DNA of 11,662 bases from Siphonobacter sp047605205 (GCA_047605205.1 JASGGE010000123.1:1-11662), one strand, 5' to 3'. Shown: positions 1 to 8,081, counted from the stretch's first letter. A program made the numbers and translations. Notes: a model not told the origin generated them from the sequence alone.

Positions 1-1167
1 GCCTATGCTACGCTAGGGGAATTATTTGCCTGGATTATTGGTTGGGATCTTGTTTTAGAATACTCAGTAGGAGCTGCTACGGTTGCTATTAGCTGGTCAC
101 AGTACCTGGTAAAATTTTTATCTGCTTACCATATTCATTTGCCTGCCCAACTGGTGATGGGGCCTTTTGAAAAGGGAACTCTGGCAGATGGTAGTTCGGT
201 TTCAGGTTTTATTAATGTACCCGCCGTCCTGATTTTATGGATAATTACTGCCATTATCATTCGTGGCACGAAGGGGTCAGCCTGGGTGAATGGTATAATT
301 GTGGCAATTAAAGTATTGGTTGTTGTTATTTTTATCGGGTTAGGCCTTCAATTTATTCATCCCGAAAATTATCATCCTTTTATTCCTGCCAATACCGGTA
401 CATTCGGTGAATTTGGCTGGAGTGGTATACTACGAGGGGCAGGGGTAATCTTTTTTGTATTTATTGGGTTTGATATTGTCGCGGCCATGGCTCAGGAGGC
501 TCGTAACCCACAGAAAACCATGCCGATTGGTATTATTGGTTCATTAGCCATTTGCACCGTACTTTTTATAGCATTTGGACTGGTGTTAACCGGCATGGCT
601 CACTATACAGAATTCAAAAATAGTGCAGCTCCCATTGCTATAGCTATTGAGAAAACGCCTTATCTCTGGCTGAAGCAGCTAATCATTATTGGCATATTAG
701 TAGGATATACCTCCGTGATTATGGTAGATCTATTGGGCCAATCCAGAGTTTTCTATACCATGAGTAAAGATGGATTGTTACCGAAGGTATTTTCAAATCT
801 GCACCCACAATTCCAAACGCCTCATAAGTCTAATCTTCTGTTGTGTACATTTATTAGCCTTTTTGCTGGCTTTATGCCGATACATATAGTCGGAGAAATG
901 GTAAGTATTGGAACATTATTAGCCTTCGTAATGGTATGCTTGGGAGTGATCGTTTTGCGTAAACGCTTTCCGGATGTTTCACGGCCTTTTAAAACACCCT
1001 GGGTGCCAATAGTGCCTGCTTTAGGAATTATTACCTGTTTAGTAATGATGTTATCTCTTCCTCTTGATACTTGGATTCGACTAGTAGTTTGGCTTATAAT
1101 TGGCTTTGGTATTTATTTTTTTTATGGTAAGAAGAAGAGTAAATTAATCCAGGACATGAATAAATAA
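1..1167 (+). CDS. Amino acid permease, APC superfamily (cationic amino acid transporter type), 5'-truncated by window edge
   Basis: Inner-membrane secondary transporter that should import amino acids. The frame is open from base 1, giving 388 residues; family members are usually about 460-500, so roughly the first 80-110 residues (first two or three membrane helices) lie outside the window. The fragment opens with the conserved CAT-type stretch LGELFAWIIGWDLVLEY. Other family marks are the FIGFD helix segment (fragment residues 154-158) followed by EARNP (166-170), GQSRVFYTMSKDGLLP (from 246), and the RPFKTPWVP loop before the last helices. It ends in a basic cytoplasmic tail rich in lysine. 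A TTG at 139 could be read as a start, but conserved family sequence runs upstream of it, so the true start is outside. It is convergent with the next gene and I see no clear hairpin terminator behind it. Exact substrate cannot be told from sequence. Confidence 0.93.
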   Translation, partial: AYATLGELFAWIIGWDLVLEYSVGAATVAISWSQYLVKFLSAYHIHLPAQLVMGPFEKGTLADGSSVSGFINVPAVLILWIITAIIIRGTKGSAWVNGIIVAIKVLVVVIFIGLGLQFIHPENYHPFIPANTGTFGEFGWSGILRGAGVIFFVFIGFDIVAAMAQEARNPQKTMPIGIIGSLAICTVLFIAFGLVLTGMAHYTEFKNSAAPIAIAIEKTPYLWLKQLIIIGILVGYTSVIMVDLLGQSRVFYTMSKDGLLPKVFSNLHPQFQTPHKSNLLLCTFISLFAGFMPIHIVGEMVSIGTLLAFVMVCLGVIVLRKRFPDVSRPFKTPWVPIVPALGIITCLVMMLSLPLDTWIRLVVWLIIGFGIYFFYGKKKSKLIQDMNK

Positions 1168-1186
1168 TACTTTTCATCAAGAATAA

Positions 1187-1339
1187 TATTTTAAAATAAC
1201 GGCTAAAATTCCAAAAGTGAAGGGTATACGAATCTACGAAGTAGGAATCTATTATTACGGTAGAACATACGAAAAAAGGGAAAAATCAACGGGAAAGACG
1301 GTTCCCGAGCAATGTATTGTATCGTTAAATATGAGCTAG
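1187..1339 (+). other. Short open frame without a good start, possible gene remnant
   Basis: About 50 codons are open here, bounded by TAA at 1184 and TAG at 1337. The translation contains KVKGIRIYEVGIYYYGRTYE, then a K/E/R-rich stretch, which looks more protein-like than random A/T-rich DNA. There is no ATG at its beginning; a GTG at 1217 is the earliest alternative start. It could be a tail fragment of a lost gene or chance. I do not recognise it. Confidence 0.15.
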
Positions 1340-1366
1340 AATAAAATTAAAGCCCATATGCTGAAA

Positions 1367-3388
1367 TCAAAATTTCATAATTCGTTTGTTTACTTCTATT
1401 CCATTTTGAGTTTTCACAACTACAATGTATTGTCCAGGTGATATAGCTGACAAGTCAAGCGTAGTCTGATCTGTATAATTAATAGCATTGGAATAGAGTA
1501 ATTGACCCTGTAGAGAGTAAAGATAAATGGTTCCGGTTAGTTTGCTTCCGTATTTTACATCTGCGTATTGCGTGGCAGGATTAGGAGAAACAGACCATTG
1601 TGCTTCCAGAATTTCTTTCGTTAAGGCATATGTACGCACATTTGCCAGCACATAAGGGGAGTCAGATTGTGGGCCAAATGCTTTTAGCCGGTAGGTATAA
1701 AACCGGTCGGGTTGCAACCCAGTGTCTGTAAAGGTAGTGGTTGCGTTATTCAGTTCTTGAAGAGTACTATAGACATTTGTTGAATCATCTTTACGCTCCA
1801 GAACATATTTACTTACGTCACCAGTTGCATTCCAGGAAAGGTAGACATGGTTTTTACGAGTCAAACTATCCTGTAAAACTAATGATATAGGATTTGCTAT
1901 TGGAAATTCCTGAAACGTAAAGGCAGCTAAATCCCTTTCGTTCTTCAGGTAAGGGCCTACAAAATACGACATACCCGTTGTATTATACGCAGGCATATAG
2001 GTTAGCTTCGTCGCAGTAATGGCATTTTTTAAAAATAAGTAAACGCGGTTACCGTCTGTTTCATAACCGTTTATGGGAGCAGATACTGTTTCATCTCCAT
2101 CCAGATAAAAATAATTTTTCAGACTTAGTGTAACAGATTGGTTATCGGTATTCAATGCGGTTGTATCGGCGGACCATTGAATTTTCTGATTAGTATCGAA
2201 GTCCAGTACTAAAGTATCTTTAGAATAGCTGCCGTAAAAAACACGCTGGATATTGGGCGGAATTACATTGATACTATCAGAAGAATTATAAACAGTGGGC
2301 GAAATAGAGTTGTATAACCGTTGAGCGAGCGTACCATACCCTGTTGTAGCATAGTGCACGCCATCGTAGCCTGGTAAGCCTATTGTCGCAAAATGACTTG
2401 TTTTAGGATATAGGTCTATTGTCTTTCTCTGAAATTCACGAATCTGCCCCGCGAGGTAATATGGGTTGAAAAGTATATTGATCTGTAGTATGGAAAATTC
2501 GTCTACTATCGAATAATCGCTTTGCCACATAGAGTGTAGACTATCAAATTCGGCTATATACGTATTGAAGTCGATGTTGCCTTCCAGAGCATCCTGTTCT
2601 CCCTGATAGTAAAAGAATCTACGGATACGGCTAGCTTGCGTTTTGTTTACCCGGTAGAGCAAATGACCATAAATAGTGCTTATGTCTTCTTCGCTTGTAT
2701 TTCCACGCTGGATGTGATAACTCAATACTGTTCCAGGAATAGAACCATTTAGCACACAGGTAGGAATTTGGTCATTCTCTAAGATTAACCGTTGTAGTTC
2801 CATACCCCAGTAACCCACTGCTGGTGCTGAATATCCAGCATAATTCCATAGGGTGTCTGCGGCTGTTTGTCCAGCATAATTATCGTTGACAGGAATTCGA
2901 CCTAGTGTACGACAATATTTACTGCTAAAACTATTACTAGCGGAAGCTGTGGCATTTGACTGTCCCTCAATTAAATAAAAATCACCCGCCACAACATCAG
3001 TTCGTGTTGTCATTAAAACAGAGTCAGTAGCCGAGCAGCAATATATATCAAACGAGTAATCAGCTAATTCAGCTTGTATCGTTGTTGCCAGTTTGAAAGT
3101 AGCTTTATCGGTGGTATCCTGATAGGCCAGGTCACCCCGGTTATAGGAAATCTTTACGCCATTTCGATACGTTATTACCGACATGTAGCTCCATCCCTTT
3201 GAGACCACTCGCCCTTCTATGGGTACTTCAGCTGTATTATCATCTTTTCGGGCATAAAGCTGAAAATCTTTTGGGCATTTATCGAAGGTTACCCAGCCAA
3301 TTTGCTGGGCAATACTTTTATTAAAAATAAAAAGAGATAAAATACTGAATAATAGGGCTTTAAAACGATAGGTACAGATGTTTTTCAT
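1367..3388 (-). CDS. Secreted SASA/SGNH-family carbohydrate esterase with fibronectin-III-like module and T9SS type A sorting domain
   Basis: Predicted secreted or surface-anchored esterase of 673 residues, likely removing acetyl groups from sialic acid or plant/microbial glycans. Residues 1-27 are a signal peptide (basic start, hydrophobic core, SIA|QQ cleavage site). The SASA-type hydrolase core spans about 130-360: GQSNA (142-146, nucleophile Ser144), NGSIPGT (214-220), YYQGEQDA (260-267) and DGVH (342-345, catalytic Asp/His). Residues about 375-495 are beta-rich and of no family I recognise. About 497-585 resembles fibronectin III (LSWNATGDVSKYVLERK; YTYRLKAFG). About 597-673 is a typical T9SS C-terminal domain, starting SVSPNPATQ and ending in a basic KRIMKF. 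It therefore crosses the inner membrane by Sec and the outer membrane by the type IX system. The start ATG directly precedes the signal peptide and has no Shine-Dalgarno; a promoter-like pair lies about 75 bases upstream. A neighbouring polysaccharide-utilisation locus is not visible, so the substrate is unknown. Confidence 0.88.
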   Translation of the reverse strand: MKNICTYRFKALLFSILSLFIFNKSIAQQIGWVTFDKCPKDFQLYARKDDNTAEVPIEGRVVSKGWSYMSVITYRNGVKISYNRGDLAYQDTTDKATFKLATTIQAELADYSFDIYCCSATDSVLMTTRTDVVAGDFYLIEGQSNATASASNSFSSKYCRTLGRIPVNDNYAGQTAADTLWNYAGYSAPAVGYWGMELQRLILENDQIPTCVLNGSIPGTVLSYHIQRGNTSEEDISTIYGHLLYRVNKTQASRIRRFFYYQGEQDALEGNIDFNTYIAEFDSLHSMWQSDYSIVDEFSILQINILFNPYYLAGQIREFQRKTIDLYPKTSHFATIGLPGYDGVHYATTGYGTLAQRLYNSISPTVYNSSDSINVIPPNIQRVFYGSYSKDTLVLDFDTNQKIQWSADTTALNTDNQSVTLSLKNYFYLDGDETVSAPINGYETDGNRVYLFLKNAITATKLTYMPAYNTTGMSYFVGPYLKNERDLAAFTFQEFPIANPISLVLQDSLTRKNHVYLSWNATGDVSKYVLERKDDSTNVYSTLQELNNATTTFTDTGLQPDRFYTYRLKAFGPQSDSPYVLANVRTYALTKEILEAQWSVSPNPATQYADVKYGSKLTGTIYLYSLQGQLLYSNAINYTDQTTLDLSAISPGQYIVVVKTQNGIEVNKRIMKF

Positions 3389-3464
3389 AGCTGGATGGTA
3401 TGCTTAATAAACGTAAAGCTATTCATTAGGGATGAAATGCTTTGGAGGTAGATGGATGATCGCT

Positions 3465-3496
3465 CAAAAATAACTAATTAGCATCCGGGTATTCAA
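3465..3496 (-). promoter_or_regulatory. Bacteroidota-type promoter for the secreted esterase gene
   Basis: Read on the minus strand, TATTTTTG (3465-3472) matches the -7 consensus TAnnTTTG. A TTG at 3494-3496, 21 bases upstream, fits the -33 element. Transcription would start near 3458, leaving a leader of about 70 bases. Confidence 0.45.
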
Positions 3497-3572
3497 GTTA
3501 ATAGAGGTAACTATAAGTGAAAGGTATTTGGTATGCTTACTGTATTTAACTGGATATGGTAAGAAAAAGTAT

Positions 3573-3609
3573 AAAAGTCTCCTTCGAAAACTTTTCGAAG
3601 GAGACTTTT
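3573..3609 (-). terminator. Intrinsic terminator of rocD (perfect 18-bp inverted repeat)
   Basis: AAAAGTCTCCTTCGAAAA (3573-3590) and its exact complement (3592-3609) are separated by one base. In practice this gives a GTCTCCTTCG-type stem with an A/T-rich loop. Read on the minus strand it sits 6 bases after the rocD stop and ends in a T run. The T run on the plus strand would also let it stop transcription from the left, though no plus-strand gene immediately precedes it. Confidence 0.85.
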
Positions 3610-3615
3610 TATTAT

Positions 3616-4854
3616 CTAGAAAGAGGTAATGACATCTCGAATAATGTCGCAGGCGGTTTCCATTTGGCTCTGAGTAATAACCAGCGGAGGGGCAAACCGT
3701 ATTTTATTGCCGTGAGTAGGTTTTGCCAGCAAACCTTTTTCTTTGAGCTTAAGGCATATTTGCCAGGCTGTATTACTTTCTTCGGTATCGTTAATGACTA
3801 AGGCATTCAGTAGCCCTTTTCCTCGTACCAGGGTTATTAAATTACTTTCCTGTTGCAATTCACGCATCCGTTGCCGGAATAACTCACCCAAATGAGTTGC
3901 GTTTTTAGCCAGTTTTTCGTTTCTGAGAACCTCTAAAGCAGCAATAGTAACGGCACAAGCTAATGGGTTTCCGCCATAGGTACTGCCATGCTCACCTGGT
4001 CGAATCGTTAGCATGATTTCGTCATTAGCTAATACGCATGAAACGGGATAAGTACCCCCCGAGAGAGCTTTCCCTAAAATTAAAATGTCGGGTTTAACGT
4101 TTTCGTGATCGCAGGCGAGCCGTTCTCCGGTTCGGCCTAAGCCTGTTTGAACTTCGTCTGCAATAAAAAGTACATTATATTTTGTGCACAATTCCCGCAC
4201 CCCTTTTAAATAACCTGCATCAGGTACTACCACACCGGCTTCGCCCTGAATGGGCTCTACCATGAAACCAGCAATGTTAGGGTCAGAAGCAAGTATATGT
4301 TCAAGAGCAGTCAGGTCATTATAAGGAATGATGAGATAACCTGGTAAAAAAGGGCCGTAATCATTGGTACTATCAGGATCAGTTGAGGCTGAAATGGCAG
4401 CAATCGTTCTACCCCAGAAATTACCAGCCGCATAAACTGTTTTTGCCTGATTGGCAGGGATACCTTTTACTTTGTAAGCCCATTTACGGGTGAGCTTTAA
4501 AGCGGTTTCACCGCCTTCTACCCCAGAATTCATCATTAAAGCTTTATCGTACCCAAAGTATTCAGCCAGGTATTTTTCACACTTACCGAGCTGATCGGAA
4601 TAAAAAGCCCGTGAGGTTAAGGTAAGTTTCTGAGCCTGATTAATAAGGGCTTCAATGATTTTAGGATGACAATGGCCCTGGTTAACGGCAGAATAGGCAG
4701 ATAAAAAATCAAGGTAACGGTTGCCCTCTAGATCCCACACGTATACGCCTTCCCCGCGGGATAGCACTACGGGGAGTGGATGATAATTATGGGCACCATA
4801 CTGATTTTCAAGGGAAATGGCCTGTTGGGTTGGGGTTTCAGCAACAGTAGTCAT
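3616..4854 (-). CDS. rocD: Ornithine--oxo-acid aminotransferase (ornithine delta-aminotransferase)
   Basis: Cytoplasmic PLP enzyme that converts L-ornithine and 2-oxoglutarate to glutamate-5-semialdehyde and glutamate, linking arginine/ornithine breakdown to proline and glutamate. At 412 residues it is full length for class III aminotransferases and aligns end to end, from memory, with human OAT after its mitochondrial presequence. Visible marks: YGAHNYHPLPVVL (19-31) and SAYSAVNQGHCHP (52-64), which carry the ornithine-pocket tyrosines; SGVEGGETALK (110-120) for cofactor phosphate; NFWGRT (145-150); VEPIQGEAGV (199-208); ADEVQTG (232-238, Asp233 binding the PLP ring nitrogen); GKALSGG (261-267, Lys262 the Schiff-base lysine); GEHGSTYGGNP (287-297). 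These motifs separate it from acetylornithine or GABA aminotransferases. The ATG at 4854 is the natural start. It is a single gene with its own terminator; I saw no clear TAnnTTTG in the bases directly upstream. Confidence 0.96.
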   Translation of the reverse strand: MTTVAETPTQQAISLENQYGAHNYHPLPVVLSRGEGVYVWDLEGNRYLDFLSAYSAVNQGHCHPKIIEALINQAQKLTLTSRAFYSDQLGKCEKYLAEYFGYDKALMMNSGVEGGETALKLTRKWAYKVKGIPANQAKTVYAAGNFWGRTIAAISASTDPDSTNDYGPFLPGYLIIPYNDLTALEHILASDPNIAGFMVEPIQGEAGVVVPDAGYLKGVRELCTKYNVLFIADEVQTGLGRTGERLACDHENVKPDILILGKALSGGTYPVSCVLANDEIMLTIRPGEHGSTYGGNPLACAVTIAALEVLRNEKLAKNATHLGELFRQRMRELQQESNLITLVRGKGLLNALVINDTEESNTAWQICLKLKEKGLLAKPTHGNKIRFAPPLVITQSQMETACDIIRDVITSF

Positions 4855-4938
4855 AGAGTTAAGGATATATAAGGTGAAAGAACGAACAGGCTGATGCCTG
4901 CCCGACTAAAAGAATCGTTAAGAAAGAAAACCTGAAAA

Positions 4939-5103
4939 TTACATTTCGCTGGCAGTAGCCATTACAAAGAGCAATTGCTGAGAGGAGGTCCGTATGCGAT
5001 GTAGCTTGCAGAAATGACCATACACTGCTCCGGCCGTCGCGGAGCGTCGGAGTTTGGTCGGCGATACTCTAAAAGGGGCTTTATGTACGAAGCTAGTAGG
5101 CAT
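4939..5103 (-). CDS. Possible small basic protein of 54 residues, unrecognised
   Basis: An ATG-to-TAA frame of 54 codons on the same strand as rocD and ffh. The product begins MPTSFVHKAPFRVSP and ends in VMATASEM; it is rich in Arg, Lys and His with one Cys, and has no signal peptide or clear domain. For: a complete frame with ATG start in a GC-rich island that differs from its flanks, and a weak -7-like TACCTTGC at 5113-5120. Against: that element would leave almost no leader, the other two minus-strand frames are also open for about 100 bases here, and the segment could equally be a non-coding RNA or a dispersed intergenic repeat. Treat as a candidate only. Confidence 0.3.
   Translation of the reverse strand: MPTSFVHKAPFRVSPTKLRRSATAGAVYGHFCKLHRIRTSSQQLLFVMATASEM
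5027..5045. repeat. GC-rich inverted repeat in the rocD-ffh gap
   Basis: GCTCCG (5027-5032) and CGGAGC (5040-5045) flank a 7-base loop, GCCGTCG, followed closely by a further TCGGAG. This is the most G+C-rich spot in the gap. It has no T run after it, so it does not look like a terminator; it may be a structured part of an RNA or of a repeat. Confidence 0.45.
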
Positions 5104-5158
5104 AGAATATTGGCAAGGTAAGAAAAAAATGACTAATAATCAGATTCTTATCTAAACA

Positions 5159-5194
5159 AAAGCGGCTACTGTGTAAGGTCACAGTAGCCGCTTT
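5159..5194 (-). terminator. Intrinsic terminator of ffh
   Basis: AAAGCGGCTACTGTG (5159-5173) pairs perfectly with CACAGTAGCCGCTTT (5180-5194) around the six-base loop TAAGGT. On the minus strand it begins 21 bases after the ffh stop and runs into TTTTGTTT, as expected for a Rho-independent terminator. Confidence 0.9.
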
Positions 5195-5215
5195 CAATAA
5201 GCCAGTATATCGGGA

Positions 5216-6541
5216 TTACTTTTTCAACATATTGGGCAGTTTCATTTTACCATCCTGAACTTTGTTCATGGTTTTCATCATCTTACGCATTTCATCGAAT
5301 TGCTTCATCAGGTTATTCACTTGCTGAATGCTGGTTCCTGAACCCGTAGCGATACGACGACGACGTGACCCGTCGATGAGATCGGGATTCTTACGTTCTT
5401 TCAATGTCATAGAGCTAATAATCGCTTCAATGGGTTTAAAAGAATCATTACTAATATCGACATCTTTTACGGCTCCGCCCAGGCCCGGAATCATCCCCAT
5501 GAGGTCTTTAATATTTCCCATTTTCTTGATTTGCTGAAGCTGGGAATAGAAGTCTTCAAAATTGAACTGGTTCTGACGAATTTGCTTACTGATACGAGCG
5601 GACTCTTCTTCATCAAAAGCCTGTTGTGCTCGTTCAACCAATGAAAGTACGTCACCCATACCCAGAATCCGGCTCGCCATCCGGTCGGGATAGAAGATGT
5701 CCAGATCTTCCATTTTTTCGCCCGTTGACATGAACTTAATGGGTTTCTCTACCACGTGGCGAATTGACAGAGCCGCCCCACCACGAGCATCTCCGTCCAA
5801 TTTAGTAAGAACGACACCATCAAAATTGAGTCGATCATTGAAGGTCTTTGCCGTATTTACGGCATCCTGACCCGTCATCGAATCCACTACGAATAAGGTT
5901 TCAGTAGGTTGAAGAGCTTTTTTAACGTTTTCAACCTCTTTCATCATTACCTCATCAATTGCCAAACGACCTGCAGTATCGACAATTACGACATTCTTTG
6001 AATTGTCCTTTGCGTATGTGAGAGCGTTCAGAGCAATTTGTACAGCATCTTTATTTTCAGGCTCGGCATAAACTTCTACACCAATCTGCTGACCTAAGGT
6101 TTGCAACTGGGCAATTGCTGCTGGCCGATAAATATCGCAGGCTACTAATAATACCTGCCGACCCTGCTTTTTAATGTTACTGGCCAGTTTACCCGAGAAA
6201 GTAGTTTTACCAGAACCTTGTAAGCCGGCAATTAAAACAATCGCCGGAGAGCCTTTTAAATTGACACTTTCTGCCTGACCGCCCATTAATTCGGTCAGTT
6301 TGTCGTGTACGATCTTAACCAGCATTTGGCCGGGTTCCACCGCGATCATAATCTTTTGACCAATGGCTTCTTCCCGGATTTGATCCGTAATATCTTTCGC
6401 TACTTTGAAGTTAACGTCCGCATCGGTTAAGGCCCGGCGAATTTCTTTTACCGTTGAAGCTACGTTAACATCCGTAATACGGCCGCTGCCTTTTAGCGTC
6501 CGTATGGCTTTATTGAGTTTATCCTGGAGATTTTCAAACAT
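5216..6541 (-). CDS. ffh: Signal recognition particle protein Ffh (SRP54 GTPase)
   Basis: GTPase of the signal recognition particle: it binds SRP RNA and hydrophobic signal sequences on ribosomes and docks with FtsY at the membrane for co-translational insertion. The 441 residues match the usual bacterial length. Domains in order: helical N domain (about 1-90, beginning MFENLQDKLNKA), G domain (about 95-310) with P-loop GLQGSGKTT (106-114), insertion-box region DIYRPAA (136-142), DTAGR (188-192), TKLDGDARGG (246-255), then a methionine-rich M domain (about 320-441) with RRRRIATGSG (393-402) for SRP RNA and a Met-rich MRKMMKTM region. All GTPase motifs are intact. The ATG at 6541 gives the conserved N-terminus. 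It is divergent from icd and has its own -7 element and terminator. The SRP RNA gene is not in this window. Confidence 0.98.
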   Translation of the reverse strand: MFENLQDKLNKAIRTLKGSGRITDVNVASTVKEIRRALTDADVNFKVAKDITDQIREEAIGQKIMIAVEPGQMLVKIVHDKLTELMGGQAESVNLKGSPAIVLIAGLQGSGKTTFSGKLASNIKKQGRQVLLVACDIYRPAAIAQLQTLGQQIGVEVYAEPENKDAVQIALNALTYAKDNSKNVVIVDTAGRLAIDEVMMKEVENVKKALQPTETLFVVDSMTGQDAVNTAKTFNDRLNFDGVVLTKLDGDARGGAALSIRHVVEKPIKFMSTGEKMEDLDIFYPDRMASRILGMGDVLSLVERAQQAFDEEESARISKQIRQNQFNFEDFYSQLQQIKKMGNIKDLMGMIPGLGGAVKDVDISNDSFKPIEAIISSMTLKERKNPDLIDGSRRRRIATGSGTSIQQVNNLMKQFDEMRKMMKTMNKVQDGKMKLPNMLKK

Positions 6542-6660
6542 GGTTTGATAAGAATGAATATTACATTTCCTTAGTCAGAACGGGGTACCTCCCTCGTCTT
6601 GCTGAGTAGACTACAACAAGTTTTCTAGTAGGTAGAATATAATGCTCTTGAAAATTTTTG

Positions 6661-6668
6661 CAAAGTTA
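6661..6668 (-). promoter_or_regulatory. Putative -7 element for ffh
   Basis: Read on the minus strand this is TAACTTTG, an exact match to TAnnTTTG, 120 bases upstream of the ffh ATG. I see no good TTTG at the -33 position, which lowers confidence. Confidence 0.4.
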
Positions 6669-6803
6669 TTCATTCTAAATGACTATTCTGTGTTTGTCTG
6701 GATTCAGAACCTCATCAAACAAAGAATCTGATGGTAGAAAACACTGAAAAATGAATCATTTGTTCAATTCTGCTTCCTGACTTTCATTTTTCCCTGTACT
6801 GCT

Positions 6804-6811
6804 TACCTTTG
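6804..6811 (+). promoter_or_regulatory. Putative -7 element for icd
   Basis: TACCTTTG matches TAnnTTTG exactly and lies 40 bases before the icd ATG, giving a leader of about 30-35 bases. The -33 position has only the T-rich TTTC near 6782. Confidence 0.5.
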
Positions 6812-6851
6812 TGGCTCAATTCATTACCAGACTCTTTCCGAACGTCTCATC

Positions 6852-8081
6852 ATGTCAAAAATTAAAGTTGCAAACCCAGTCGTAGAGCTCGACGGGGACG
6901 AAATGACCCGAATTATCTGGAAGTTCATTAAAGAGAAACTGATTCTTCCTTACATCGACGTCGATATTAAATATTACGATCTGGGAATTGAGTACCGGGA
7001 TCAAACGAATGACCAGGTAACGGTTGATGCCGCCAATGCAATTAAAGAATATGGCGTTGGAATTAAGTGTGCGACCATCACACCTGATGAAGCTCGTGTA
7101 AAAGAATTCAACCTGAAACAAATGTGGAAGTCGCCTAACGGCACCATTCGTAACATTTTGGATGGCACCGTATTCCGCGAACCCATTGTTATCGAAAATA
7201 TTCCCCGTTTGGTAACTACCTGGACCGAACCGATCATCGTAGGTCGGCATGCCTTTGGTGACCAATACCGGGCAACGGATTTCGTCGTTCCAGGAAAAGG
7301 AAAGTTAACGATGAAATTTGAAGGCGAAGATGGAACCGTATTGGAATACGACGTTTTCAAGTTCCCAGGAGCGGGTGTCGCAATGGGTATGTATAACCTG
7401 GATGAATCAATTGCTGGCTTTGCCCGGGCTTGTTTCCAGGTAGGTCTTCAGAAAGGCTGGCCTGTATACTTATCCACCAAGAATACCATCCTGAAAAAAT
7501 ACGATGGCCGCTTCAAGGATATTTTTCAGGAAATTTTCGACGCTGAATTTGCCTCGAAATTCAAAGAAGCAGGAATTGTATATGAACACCGGCTGATTGA
7601 TGACATGGTGGCGTCTGCTCTGAAGTGGAATGGGAGCTTCGTTTGGGCTTGTAAGAATTACGACGGTGACGTACAGTCTGATACTGTTGCTCAGGGCTTT
7701 GGTTCATTAGGGTTGATGACCTCCGTATTGTTGACTCCTTCAGGAACTGTAATGGAAGCCGAAGCGGCTCACGGTACCGTAACGCGTCACTACCGTGAAC
7801 ACCAGAAAGGTAACCCAACTTCTACAAACCCAATCGCTTCAATCTATGCCTGGACGCGTGGCCTGGCTTTCCGTGGCAAATTGGATGGTAACCAGGAGCT
7901 AATTGATTTCGCAAACGCTCTGGAAGAAGTGTGTGTTGAAACCGTTGAAGCCGGTAAAATGACAAAAGATCTAGCCGTAACCATTTACGGCAATAAAGTA
8001 CAGCACGGCGAGCACTACCTTTATACTGAGGAATTCCTGGATGAACTTGACAAAGCTCTGAAAGTGAAGCTGGCTAAATAA
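6852..8081 (+). CDS. icd: NADP-dependent isocitrate dehydrogenase, eukaryote-like homodimeric type
   Basis: TCA-cycle enzyme that oxidises and decarboxylates isocitrate to 2-oxoglutarate, producing NADPH. The 409-residue protein resembles human IDH1/IDH2 far more than E. coli Icd, with whole blocks shared (for example GDEMTRIIW at 15-23, KCATITPDE at 72-80, YLSTKNTILKKYDGRFKD at 206-223). Substrate-site residues are present: SPNGT (94-98), Arg100, Arg109, Arg132 in GRHAFGD, Tyr139, Lys210. Metal-binding aspartates are Asp250, Asp273 and Asp277. Arg312 and His313 in HGTVTRH sit where the human enzyme contacts the NADP 2'-phosphate, so NADP is the expected cofactor. The start MSKIKVANPVVELDGDE matches the family N-terminus. 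It is a monocistronic gene with its own -7 element and a strong terminator. The 2-oxoglutarate it makes is also the co-substrate of the nearby aminotransferase, but they are not co-transcribed. Confidence 0.97.
   Translation: MSKIKVANPVVELDGDEMTRIIWKFIKEKLILPYIDVDIKYYDLGIEYRDQTNDQVTVDAANAIKEYGVGIKCATITPDEARVKEFNLKQMWKSPNGTIRNILDGTVFREPIVIENIPRLVTTWTEPIIVGRHAFGDQYRATDFVVPGKGKLTMKFEGEDGTVLEYDVFKFPGAGVAMGMYNLDESIAGFARACFQVGLQKGWPVYLSTKNTILKKYDGRFKDIFQEIFDAEFASKFKEAGIVYEHRLIDDMVASALKWNGSFVWACKNYDGDVQSDTVAQGFGSLGLMTSVLLTPSGTVMEAEAAHGTVTRHYREHQKGNPTSTNPIASIYAWTRGLAFRGKLDGNQELIDFANALEEVCVETVEAGKMTKDLAVTIYGNKVQHGEHYLYTEEFLDELDKALKVKLAK

Larger units (their letters stand above)
4855..5158. other. Gap between rocD and ffh with a GC-rich island
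   Basis: The first 80 bases are A/T-rich and contain a small CAGGC-TGAT-GCCTG hairpin (4887-4900) in the likely rocD leader. Bases about 4940-5100 are clearly more G+C-rich than the surroundings and hold the possible small ORF and the hairpin listed separately. I found no tRNA-like fold and no SRP RNA signature, although ffh is adjacent. Confidence 0.6.
6542..6851. other. Divergent promoter region between ffh and icd
   Basis: A 310-base, A/T-rich gap with no coding frame I can support. It holds one -7 element for each direction, listed separately. Transcription from the ffh element would give that mRNA a leader of about 110 bases, in which I see no recognisable riboswitch fold. Confidence 0.6.

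Noticed and set aside
139..1167. Permease starting at TTG 139
   Set aside because: Conserved transporter sequence continues in frame up to base 1, so the gene is cut by the window edge rather than starting at 139.
3556..3801. Plus-strand open frame overlapping the rocD terminator and 3' end
   Set aside because: It is antisense to the conserved C-terminus of ornithine aminotransferase, runs through a terminator hairpin and resembles no protein family.
4855..5158. SRP RNA (ffs) or tRNA next to ffh
   Set aside because: I looked for the conserved GGAAGCAG-type SRP RNA core and for a tRNA T-loop (GGTTCGAATCC) on both strands and saw neither.
5328..5537. Plus-strand open frame inside ffh
   Set aside because: Antisense to the conserved SRP M domain; an opposite-strand shadow of the real coding frame.
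6855..7818. Three minus-strand open frames inside icd (6855-7265, 7001-7360, 7561-7818)
   Set aside because: All lie within the highly conserved isocitrate dehydrogenase and have no recognisable product; shadows.
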